Below, in pieces: positions 44,344 through 53,360 of a DNA stretch of 64,000 nucleotides. Origin of the DNA: Candidatus Krumholzibacteriota bacterium (GTDB lineage: Bacteria > Krumholzibacteriota > Krumholzibacteriia > LZORAL124-64-63); assembly GCA_024275485.1 (NCBI GenBank), contig JAJRZA010000036.1, positions 1-64,000 of the forward strand, written 5' to 3'. The translations under genes were made by a program, and so were the position numbers. The notes beneath the pieces are model-generated. The model ran no database searches, had not been told where the DNA came from, and was given only the letters and a program-made list of their open reading frames with translations. The first letter of the stretch is position 1. The number at the start of each line of letters is the position of its first letter.

Positions 44344-45141
44344 ATGATCAACTTTCACATTCTGGGTGCCGGTGGAGCCGTGCCCACACCAACGCACTGC
44401 CCCGCAGCCTACTGGATCGGCGTGGACAAACAACAACTTCTCCTGGACCCAGGTCCCGGGGCCTTGGTGCGCCTGGTTAAATCGGGCCGGGCACCCCTGG
44501 GAGTGGACGAAATCAGCATTGTTCTTTTTACCCACTATCACCCCGACCACTGTGCCGACCTGATCGCCCTGCTGTTTGCCTCCCATTCTCCTGTTTGCAT
44601 CAACAAGGAGCCCTTGCGGTTGTTCGGTCCGATGGGGTTGAAGGCTCTGCTCGGGAAATTTCGGGATATCTACGGCACCTGGCTGGATCCTCGCAACCGG
44701 TCCCTGGAAGTCACCGAATGGTCCGACGGCCAGGTTCTGGATTTGCCCGGCGGAGGTTCGGTGACCCCATTCCGGGTGAATCACCCTCAGGATCGCCTCT
44801 GCGACTACGCTCTGGGCTACCGTTTTTGTGATGCCTCCGGCACGGTGGCCGTTTTTTCCGGGGACACTGGCCCCTGCGCGGAGTTGAACCAGGCGGCCCG
44901 CAGCGCGGATTTGCTGGTGGTGGAATGCTCCACACCCGACGACCTGGCCACCGATGGTCATCTTCATCCATCGGCCGTGGGCGCCCTGTGTGCCGATAGC
45001 TTGCCCCGTCAGGTGGTCCTCACGCATCAATACCCCGCCGCTGCCGCAACTGACCTTGTGGCCGAAGTTGGCAAATATTATGAAGGACCCGTCAGCCAGG
45101 CGCATGATGGCAGTTCGTACCTGGTCGACAAAGCAGACTAA
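44344..45141 (+). CDS. Metallo-beta-lactamase-fold hydrolase (RNase Z-like)
   Basis: 265 residues, cytoplasmic. The zinc-site motif is FTHYHPDHCADL (HxHxDH). Further ligands are in FSGDTGPC (Asp) and HLHPS / VLTHQYP (His). The N-terminus INFHILGAGGAVPTPTHCPA is typical of the RNase Z/AtsA/PhnP group. The exosite arm that marks tRNA 3'-processing RNase Z is not apparent, so a phosphodiesterase or arylsulfatase-like role is equally possible. No clear ribosome binding site precedes the ATG. It is divergent from the TPR gene. Confidence 0.85.
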   Translation: MINFHILGAGGAVPTPTHCPAAYWIGVDKQQLLLDPGPGALVRLVKSGRAPLGVDEISIVLFTHYHPDHCADLIALLFASHSPVCINKEPLRLFGPMGLKALLGKFRDIYGTWLDPRNRSLEVTEWSDGQVLDLPGGGSVTPFRVNHPQDRLCDYALGYRFCDASGTVAVFSGDTGPCAELNQAARSADLLVVECSTPDDLATDGHLHPSAVGALCADSLPRQVVLTHQYPAAAATDLVAEVGKYYEGPVSQAHDGSSYLVDKAD

Positions 45142-45184
45142 CACCCGGGAACCGGCTTCCGGTCGCCTCCTGAAAGGAATATTG

Positions 45185-46021
45185 ATGAATTTGCGAAAAT
45201 TTGGAATATTGTGGCTGCTTGGTCTATTTATTTTCAACGCCGCGCCAGCAGTATCCCAGAACGAGGAATTGCTCGAAGGCCGCGGTGAACTGGAAATGGT
45301 GTTGATCCACGGCCTTGGCTCCAACGCCGAAGTCTGGGATCTGGTCAAACCCTATCTCAGCGGTACGTTCAAAGTGGTTGCCTTCGAACTGGCGGGCCAC
45401 GGCCACACCCAGCCTATTGTCGACCCCACAATCAGCAAGGAAGTGACCCGGCTGGAGGAATTCATCAAGGATACGGGGTTTGCCTACCCCACCCTGGTGG
45501 GCCACGGCATGGGCGGCATGATCGCCTTGGAATATTCCCTGGCTCATCCTTCGGATGTGCACCGCTTGATAATGATGGATTCAGCGCCCTTGCAGCTGGC
45601 CAGCATCGACCAAAAGAATGAAGTGGCCCAGCAACTGCTCACCAACTACGATCGCTTTGTGGCGAAACGCTATTCAGCCATGAGCCCCATGCCGGACATC
45701 ACCGACCAGGTGGTGGACGCGGCCTTGAAAACCGACAGCGCCACTTTTATTTCCCTGCTGATGAGTAGTTTTGATTATGACAAGACCGAACAGCTCAACA
45801 CCCTGACGGTGCCGATGCTGGTCATCGGCAGTGAGCTGCTGTTTCCCCATCCCGACCAATCGCGGGCTATTCTCAACCAGATCGGGTTTGGTTATGCCCG
45901 GTCCCTGAGTTTCAAGCGTCTGGGACAAACCGGACACTTCATGATGCTGGAAAGGCCTGTCTACACCGCGAGTGTTTTGTTGGCTTTTGGGGTTGATGCT
46001 GAGCATTATTTCGACTATTAG
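45185..46021 (+). CDS. Exported alpha/beta-hydrolase-fold protein with Gly at the nucleophile position
   Basis: 278 residues with a signal peptide (LWLLGLFIFNAAPAVSQ). The fold is clear: oxyanion strand VLIHGLGSNAEVWD (residues 39-52), AFELAGHGHTQP, and the nucleophile elbow LVGHGMGGMIALEY. In active members this elbow is GxSxG. Here residue 108 is Gly (GGC, one base from AGC Ser). The Asp loop reads VIGSELLFPHPD, while the catalytic His is kept in LGQTGHFMMLERP. As written it should not form an acyl-enzyme, so it may be a binding protein or a mutated enzyme. GAAAGGAAT precedes ATG 45185, 43 bases after the MBL gene. Confidence 0.85.
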   Translation: MNLRKFGILWLLGLFIFNAAPAVSQNEELLEGRGELEMVLIHGLGSNAEVWDLVKPYLSGTFKVVAFELAGHGHTQPIVDPTISKEVTRLEEFIKDTGFAYPTLVGHGMGGMIALEYSLAHPSDVHRLIMMDSAPLQLASIDQKNEVAQQLLTNYDRFVAKRYSAMSPMPDITDQVVDAALKTDSATFISLLMSSFDYDKTEQLNTLTVPMLVIGSELLFPHPDQSRAILNQIGFGYARSLSFKRLGQTGHFMMLERPVYTASVLLAFGVDAEHYFDY

Positions 46022-46115
46022 GAATTCCTGTCGAACCTGTTTCGACACCAAAAAGCACCACCAGCAACCCCTGATATGCTATTATTATACCTTCAACTTT
46101 TACCAGGAGAGCCCA

Positions 46116-47807
46116 GTGCCACGCCCATCCCTTTTCCTCATATTCATGACCATCGCCTTGTGGACAAGCTCCGGTATCGCCCAGAGCAACTTCTCCGTAC
46201 CTTTCGAATTCTGCCCTGACCAGATCAACAGCGTGATCAGTTATGAGTTGCAACATACCGGGCCTGTGAACCTGGTCATTGAGCACATTTTCACCAATCT
46301 CCATGTGCGAACCCTCGTCCAGGGTGTCCAGAATGCAGGCTCCCACCAAGTTGTCTGGAATGGAACAGATGAACAGGGTCAGCCAGTGGGAACAGGTATC
46401 TACATCTTCAAACTCAGCGGTGACGGTTGGGCAGTGGAAGAATGGGGTGCCATTGATTGTGGATCGGATGCTGCCATTCAGTCCCGGGTCATCGTCGGTG
46501 GCCGGGATGTCGACATGGGGTTTGCCAATATTATTGAGGATGTCGGAGATACGGAACTCGCCGTCTATTCCGCCGACAGCGCAACCCGTGTGATGGACTT
46601 TTCGGCATCAGCATATTCACGATACACTTTTTTCTCGTGGGGATTCGAAGACTCCCTGGGCCAGGTGCTGCCTGCCGGTGATTATGTTTATAGAATGACC
46701 AGCCCGTCCTACTCCGAAGATATCCCCTTCTCCATCAACCCCTTCCATCGTGGCGTGCTTTCCGTGGCGGTCACTGACGGCCATGGCAACCTCGTCACCG
46801 GAATCCATGGCCTCGGTGACGCACCCGTGGTCAAAGGACCCTTGCAACAGCTGGAGGTCAATTTTGGCCGCTCCATGTCGGCGGCTGAAATAGAATACAT
46901 CCTCGATGGTGGGTTAACCTACACCGGAGCCTTTGGTTGGGCCCGGCCAATCTCTCACACAGTGCGACCCGACTCAATGGGGATCATTTTCCACGATTTC
47001 GATTTGAGCCGCCCCTGGCCCGATATTTGGGGCACCGGTTCTGTGATTGGGTATGGCATGTTTGATCCTTTTGCCGGCCGTTTTCAGCTTGGCTTCGACC
47101 ATCAGGGCATCACCAGGACGGACCGTTATTGCCAGTTCACCGGCGAAACGGATATCAACGACTGGGTGATCAACCCCGGCCCGTTCTTTTTTACACCCAC
47201 CGGCACCATGGAGCCGCCTTGCAACAACCCCATTCCCCTTGGTATGACGGCCGAGATTCGTTACACCATCGATGAAGACGGCCTTGTGCTGATGGCCATC
47301 ATAGACACCGATGGCAACTTGGTGCGGCAATTGGTAGCTGAATACCAGCAGGCGGGATCGAAGACCATTTACTGGGATCGCCTGGACTATTCGGGAATTG
47401 AAGTTCCAGAAGGCATATACCACTTCATTTGGAACACTCAAAACGGGGATGGCGGCGCCGCGATAACCTCCGGTGACATTATGGTCAGCAATGCCGTCTC
47501 GGCAGTTCCTCATGTGGTATCCGACCCTTTGCTGCCTACCCTGTCGGCCAACCATCCCAACCCCTTCAATCCCGCCACGGTCATCAGCTTCGACCTGCCG
47601 GTCGATACCTTTGCCCGCATCACTGTCCTTTCCCTGGACGGCAAGCGGGTGGCCACCTTGTTGGCTGACAGGATGATCGCTGGCCGCCACTCGGTCACCT
47701 GGAACGGTAGGGATAAATACGGGCGTACTGTACCTTCAGGTGCCTACTTCTATCGGATGGAGGCAGGCGCTTCCATCAAGACTCGCAGGATGATGTTATT
47801 GAAATAA
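46116..47807 (+). CDS. Secreted protein with FlgD-like Ig repeats and an NPFNP C-terminal sorting domain
   Basis: 563 residues. GTG 46116 with AGGAGAG upstream starts a signal peptide (SLFLIFMTIALWTSSGIAQS); earlier ATGs give no signal. Three FlgD-type Ig segments occur: one near the N-terminus (SHQVVWNGTDEQGQPVGTGI), one at about residues 420-460 (SKTIYWDRLDYSGIEVPEGI) and the terminal domain (ANHPNPFNPATVISFDLPV to SGAYFYRMEAG). The C-terminal domain is the kind recognised by type IX-like export/sorting in FCB bacteria. The centre has repeated aromatic beta segments without known motif. It probably sits on the surface; function unknown. Confidence 0.82.
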   Translation: MPRPSLFLIFMTIALWTSSGIAQSNFSVPFEFCPDQINSVISYELQHTGPVNLVIEHIFTNLHVRTLVQGVQNAGSHQVVWNGTDEQGQPVGTGIYIFKLSGDGWAVEEWGAIDCGSDAAIQSRVIVGGRDVDMGFANIIEDVGDTELAVYSADSATRVMDFSASAYSRYTFFSWGFEDSLGQVLPAGDYVYRMTSPSYSEDIPFSINPFHRGVLSVAVTDGHGNLVTGIHGLGDAPVVKGPLQQLEVNFGRSMSAAEIEYILDGGLTYTGAFGWARPISHTVRPDSMGIIFHDFDLSRPWPDIWGTGSVIGYGMFDPFAGRFQLGFDHQGITRTDRYCQFTGETDINDWVINPGPFFFTPTGTMEPPCNNPIPLGMTAEIRYTIDEDGLVLMAIIDTDGNLVRQLVAEYQQAGSKTIYWDRLDYSGIEVPEGIYHFIWNTQNGDGGAAITSGDIMVSNAVSAVPHVVSDPLLPTLSANHPNPFNPATVISFDLPVDTFARITVLSLDGKRVATLLADRMIAGRHSVTWNGRDKYGRTVPSGAYFYRMEAGASIKTRRMMLLK

Positions 47808-47813
47808 TTCGGG

Positions 47814-48854
<1,041 letters not shown>

Positions 48855-48949
48855 TTACACGTCATCGGGTTGCCGGACAAGGGAATCGAAGGCCGCGAGC
48901 TGATTCCAACCCGTTACCATCGGATATATTAGCCCCAAGGAGCTGGCCC

Positions 48950-50473
48950 ATGTCCATCGTTTTGAACGGTTCTGAACTCACCATTGAGAAGTTGGTCGCC
49001 ATCGCCCGGCACAACGAAACGGTGGAGTTGGCCCCCGATGCCCTGGCGCGCATCACCCGTTGCCGGAGCTTCCTGGAGGAAAAGATCCAGGCCCGGGAAA
49101 TCATGTATGGGGTCAATACTGGCATTGGCGAGTTCTCGGAAATTGTTTTGGAAGACGACCAGGTGCGTGATTTTCAGAAATACCTGATTTACAACCACGC
49201 TGCGGGCATTGGCGATCCCGCTCCCGTGGAGTATGTTCGCGGAGCCATGGCCGGTCGCATCAATGTTCACGCCCATGGGCATTCGGGCTGTCGTCCGGCC
49301 ATTACCCTTACCCTGTTGGCCATGTTGAACAAGGGTGTGACGCCTTTCGTCTGCCAAAAAGGATCCGTGGGAGCAAGTGGAGATCTGGCCCCCATGAGCC
49401 AGGTGGCTTTGCTGCTGATGGGCGAAGGCCAGGCTTTTTACGAGGGCGAGTTGCTGGATGGGGCCGAAGCCATGAAACGGGCGGGCATTGAGGTGCCTGG
49501 TTTGGAAGCCCGAGATGGCCTGGCAACCATCAACGGCTCCAATTTGCTGACGGCCATGAGCGCTCTGCACATTCACGACATGCAGAAATGGCTGAAACAG
49601 GCCGAGATCGCCGCAGCCATGTCACTGGAAGCACTGCGGGCCAACATGAAACCCTACGAAGCACCCTTGCACAAGGTGCGCGGATTTGCCGGGTCCATGC
49701 GCAGCGCCGCAGCCATCCGAAAATGTATCGAAGGCAGTGACCTGCTCAGCGGCAAAGTCAAAACCAAGGTGCAGGATGCCTACAGCATGCGCTCCACGCC
49801 CCAGGTTATCGGCGCCGCCCACGATGCGTTGGCCTACGCCCGACTCCAGGTGGAAACCGAATTGAACGGTGTTGGCGACAACCCCATCTTCTTCCCCGAG
49901 TCGGGCACCTTCCAGACCGGAGCCAACTTTCAGGGTACCCCGGTATCGCTGCCCATGGAGATGGCGGGACAGGCCATCACCATGATCAGTGTAATGTCGG
50001 AACGTCGTTTGAACCGGATGCTGAACCCGGCGTTGAGCGCAGGCCTGCCGCCGTTTTTGACCAAGGGTGCCGGAATGTTCAGCGGGATGATGCTGAGCCA
50101 GTACACGGCCGACAGCTTGATTGTTGAGCAACGGATCTTGTCGGCACCGGCCTCGGTGGCTTCCATTCCCGCGGCGGCCGATCAGGAGGATTTCGTTTCC
50201 ATGGGCATGAACACAGCCCTCAAGAACGAGCAGATTTTGGACAATGCCTACGGCATTCTGGGCATTGAAATGATGGGCGCGGCGCAGGCGTTGAACCTGC
50301 GGGAATTCAATCCTGGGGTTGGGGTGAAAGCGGCCTGGGATCGAATACGCGAAACGGTGGATTATTTGGATGTGGATCGGAGTTTGGCGCCTGATCATAC
50401 GGCGATGCAGGCTTTGGTGAAGAATTGTGGGGTTTTGAATGCGGTTGAAAAATCCGTTGGGAGCTTGGGCTAA
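48950..50473 (+). CDS. hutH: Histidine/aromatic amino acid ammonia-lyase
   Basis: 507 residues, MIO-dependent lyase that deaminates an aromatic amino acid to the trans-acrylate (urocanate if histidine). The cofactor triad Ala-Ser-Gly is in GSVGASGDLAPMSQ. The lid Tyr is in MYGVNTGIGEF and the conserved NGSNLL follows. QDAYSMRSTPQVIGAA and QEDFVSMGMNTA match HutH. The selectivity pair before AAGIG is Asn-His (YNHAAGIG). Authentic histidine lyases have Ser-His and tyrosine or phenylalanine lyases have His-Leu or Phe-Leu, so histidine is favoured but not certain. No hutU, hutI or hutG is nearby. AAGGAG precedes the ATG; TATATT at 48924-48929 may be its -10. Confidence 0.88.
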   Translation: MSIVLNGSELTIEKLVAIARHNETVELAPDALARITRCRSFLEEKIQAREIMYGVNTGIGEFSEIVLEDDQVRDFQKYLIYNHAAGIGDPAPVEYVRGAMAGRINVHAHGHSGCRPAITLTLLAMLNKGVTPFVCQKGSVGASGDLAPMSQVALLLMGEGQAFYEGELLDGAEAMKRAGIEVPGLEARDGLATINGSNLLTAMSALHIHDMQKWLKQAEIAAAMSLEALRANMKPYEAPLHKVRGFAGSMRSAAAIRKCIEGSDLLSGKVKTKVQDAYSMRSTPQVIGAAHDALAYARLQVETELNGVGDNPIFFPESGTFQTGANFQGTPVSLPMEMAGQAITMISVMSERRLNRMLNPALSAGLPPFLTKGAGMFSGMMLSQYTADSLIVEQRILSAPASVASIPAAADQEDFVSMGMNTALKNEQILDNAYGILGIEMMGAAQALNLREFNPGVGVKAAWDRIRETVDYLDVDRSLAPDHTAMQALVKNCGVLNAVEKSVGSLG

Positions 50474-50495
50474 ATTATTTTCCAGGGATCCGGGG

Positions 50496-52229
50496 TCAGG
50501 CCCCAGCCGTGGCTCCCTCGGAAAATCCGTCCTGGGTCCGCTTTGGACCCGCTTCCCCACAAGGCTTGGGCACTCCAAACAAATACCCCTGCCCAAGTCT
50601 CACACCCATATCCAACAGGACACGATAATCTTCGGCATCTTCTATTCCCTCGGCCACCACTTCAGCCCCCAGCACCTCGGCTATTTTCAACAAGCGGCTC
50701 AAGGTGTGACGCAATTCATCATCGGTGGCCAATCCCTGCACCAGGCGCTTGTCCACCTTCATCACCTGGGGATCGAGCATGAGTAGATTTTCCAGATGAC
50801 TCTTCCCATAACCCACATCGTCGATGGCGATCCGGATGCCTGCTTCCTGCAAGGTGCGAACCCTGGGCAAGAGAACCGATGGGTCGCCCAGAAGTTGCTG
50901 CTCACTCAGTTCCAGACAGCAGTGACCATAATCATTGTTGACCTGCAGCACACGAATCAACTCTTCGGCCGGTGTTTGCAACAGGGTGGCCGGCATGATG
51001 TTGACGTGATAGCGGGGCACACCACCGGTCGCCGTCATACCAGCAGCCTGGGCGCACATTTTCAGGCACCGCAAATCCACGGCTGAGATGATGTCCATCT
51101 CCTGGCAATACCGGAACAATGCGTCAGGGGATTTGAGGGGACCCTCGGGCCCGCGAATAAGCATCTCCTGGGAAACAATTCGTCCGTCCAACAGGTTGAC
51201 GATAGGCTGGCTGAATACCTGCATGACGTTGCCCCGCAGCAGGGCCCGGGTCATATCCGGCCCTACGCTCCCCGGTCGAATCATTCGAACTTCGGCAAGA
51301 CTGGCCGCTCTTGAAACCCGGTTCTTGCCGCCAAGTTTGCTGCGCTGCAAAACAAAATGCGCCTTGGCCAGAACTTCATCAAAGCTGATGGCCGAGGCGG
51401 AAACCGCAGTAACTCCGAGACTGGCCGTGGTGGCCAGGGAATGATCCCCGGCCTGTATCACGTCGCGGCCGATGGACAAACGGATTTTTTCCGCCATGGC
51501 GTAGGCCTCATCTTCACAGCTGCCGCCCAGGACCACCACAAAACGGTCGGTTCCCACGCGACCTACCCGATCATCATCTCCCACGGTTTCCCGGATGCGG
51601 CGACCCGCCGCCAGCAAAACCAAATCGCCTACACCATGTCCGAGTGTGGAATTGATGCGTGAGAATTCATCCAGGTCCACCAGTACAATCTGCAAATCGC
51701 AATCCCGGCTGCGTGCCCTGGCCAAACGGTCCAGGGTCGCCCGTTCGATACCCTTGCGGTTGAGCAATCCGGTAAGCGAATCGGTGTTCTGCAACCAGTC
51801 GATGTTAGCAGTGGCAGTGGCCAATTGATTTTTCAATTTGGATTCACGCAGGCAGAAATGCACGGTGTGGCACCACAGGTCGCTGTGCAGGTCATCCAGG
51901 AGAAGGCATTCGGTTGCACCGGCCTGTTTCAAATCAAGGCAGAGGACGGGGTCGCGGGCTTCCATAAGGGCAATGATGGGCGTTTCCGCATAAGCAGCAC
52001 TGATTTTTCTCACTGCCGCCAGCTGATCAACTTCGGCGGGGCGGGGCCCGATCAGGACCAGATCCACCGGGTTGACAATCAGATAGGTTAGGCCATCCAT
52101 GAGGTGTTGATAGTGGGCAAGGATATATCTGGGATTGCGGAAGCCGGACAAGAGTTGGCGCACACCCCTGATAGCATCCGGGTCATTGTGCACCAACATT
52201 AAACGACGGACTTGTTTATCCGGAGCCAT
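50496..52229 (-). CDS. REC-like / degenerate GGDEF / EAL protein (likely c-di-GMP phosphodiesterase)
   Basis: About 577 residues. An N-terminal receiver-like domain (RRLMLVHNDPDAIRG) may lack the full acidic pocket. The GGDEF domain keeps DSLTGLLNRKG and the DLDEF region, but the active loop reads GRVGTDRFVVV, so cyclase activity should be lost. The EAL domain has SQEMLIRG for EALxR, VNIMPA (Asn), LELSEQQL (Glu), IAIDDVGYG (Asp-Asp), MKVDKRLV (Lys) and VVAEGIEDA (Glu), ending in GQGYLFGVPKP. The metal and general-base residues are retained, so phosphodiesterase activity is plausible. The start is uncertain (52229 or 52271). Confidence 0.88.
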   Translation of the reverse strand: MAPDKQVRRLMLVHNDPDAIRGVRQLLSGFRNPRYILAHYQHLMDGLTYLIVNPVDLVLIGPRPAEVDQLAAVRKISAAYAETPIIALMEARDPVLCLDLKQAGATECLLLDDLHSDLWCHTVHFCLRESKLKNQLATATANIDWLQNTDSLTGLLNRKGIERATLDRLARARSRDCDLQIVLVDLDEFSRINSTLGHGVGDLVLLAAGRRIRETVGDDDRVGRVGTDRFVVVLGGSCEDEAYAMAEKIRLSIGRDVIQAGDHSLATTASLGVTAVSASAISFDEVLAKAHFVLQRSKLGGKNRVSRAASLAEVRMIRPGSVGPDMTRALLRGNVMQVFSQPIVNLLDGRIVSQEMLIRGPEGPLKSPDALFRYCQEMDIISAVDLRCLKMCAQAAGMTATGGVPRYHVNIMPATLLQTPAEELIRVLQVNNDYGHCCLELSEQQLLGDPSVLLPRVRTLQEAGIRIAIDDVGYGKSHLENLLMLDPQVMKVDKRLVQGLATDDELRHTLSRLLKIAEVLGAEVVAEGIEDAEDYRVLLDMGVRLGQGYLFGVPKPCGEAGPKRTQDGFSEGATAGA

Positions 52230-52396
52230 AAGCGCTTGCTGAATCCCTTCAGTCGACAACCAAGACCACATCCTTGTGGCCAGGCGCTGTTGAGCTTTCC
52301 TCCGCCTAGGAAATTACTCGGTCGGTTGAATTCATGCAACCGATATGAATGGCGATTGAATAATAATTTCATTGGTCGGGAGGCCCGAAGCCCCTC

Positions 52397-53341
52397 TCAA
52401 CCCGCCTCTTTGATGATTTCCACCGTTGTCGAAGCATTGTTCATGACATAAAAATGGATGCACTCCGTCCCGGAATTCATCAGGCCTACCAGCTGTTTAG
52501 CGGTCCAGCGCTTGCCGATTTCCTTGACGTGATCGGGCGATTCCATGATCTCGTCCACCAGGTCTTCGGGCATGGAGATGTTGAAGTTTTTAGGTAAACT
52601 GGACAACTGCCGCACACTTTCAATGGGTTTCAGACCCGGAATAATGGGCACCGATATACCCGCATCACGGCACCTGCGCACATAATCCATGAACACGGAA
52701 TTGTCGAAAAACATCTGGGTAACGATATAATCGGCTCCGGCATCGACCTTCTCCTTCAGGTATTTCAGATCGGTTTTTATGTTGGGAGACTCCTGGTGCT
52801 TTTCAGGATAACCACCCACACCCACGCAGAAATTGATAGCCTCGCTGTTGGCGATATCGTCCAGGAATTTGGCTTCTCGCAGGTCCACAAGCTGTTCCAC
52901 CAGATCCTTGGCGTAGATATTTCGCGTGCGACCGTCACGCATGATTTTTTTGTAGTTGCTCTGGTCGCCGCGAATGGCCAAAACATTTTCAATACCCAGA
53001 TAGTTCAGCTCGATGATGGCGTCTTCGGTTTCTTCACGGGTGAAACCGGCGCACAGCAGATGTGGAACCGTCTCAATGCCATAGCGATTTTGAATAATCC
53101 CGCAAATACTGATGGTGCCCGGACGCTTTTTCCGAATCCTTCGCTTGATGGAGCCATCATCCAATTCTTCGTACACCGCTTCGGCCATGTGACTGGTGAC
53201 GTCGATGAAAGGTGGTTTCACCGGTGCGATCTGTTCGACAATGTCGATGATGTCGCGCACGGTTTTCCCTCGTGGAGGAGGAATAATTTCAAAGCTGAAA
53301 AGTGTGCGGTCGGCCCGGTCCAAGTGCTCAATGACGTGCAT
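52397..53341 (-). CDS. metF: 5,10-methylenetetrahydrofolate reductase
   Basis: 314 residues. A flavoprotein that reduces methylene-THF to 5-methyl-THF, the methyl donor for methionine synthase. FSFEIIPPPRG at the N-terminus carries the catalytic Glu. NVLAIRGDQ, VGGYPEKH, DYIVTQMFFDN and PIIPGLKPI match FAD and folate-binding blocks. An insert after HMAEAVYEELDDGS is typical of MetF from the Bacteroidota side (established pattern, from memory). It begins 19 bases after metH, with AAGGATAG before the ATG, so the two steps of methionine synthesis are co-expressed. Confidence 0.95.
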   Translation of the reverse strand: MHVIEHLDRADRTLFSFEIIPPPRGKTVRDIIDIVEQIAPVKPPFIDVTSHMAEAVYEELDDGSIKRRIRKKRPGTISICGIIQNRYGIETVPHLLCAGFTREETEDAIIELNYLGIENVLAIRGDQSNYKKIMRDGRTRNIYAKDLVEQLVDLREAKFLDDIANSEAINFCVGVGGYPEKHQESPNIKTDLKYLKEKVDAGADYIVTQMFFDNSVFMDYVRRCRDAGISVPIIPGLKPIESVRQLSSLPKNFNISMPEDLVDEIMESPDHVKEIGKRWTAKQLVGLMNSGTECIHFYVMNNASTTVEIIKEAG

Positions 53342-53360
53342 GATCTATCCTTGTTTGAAT

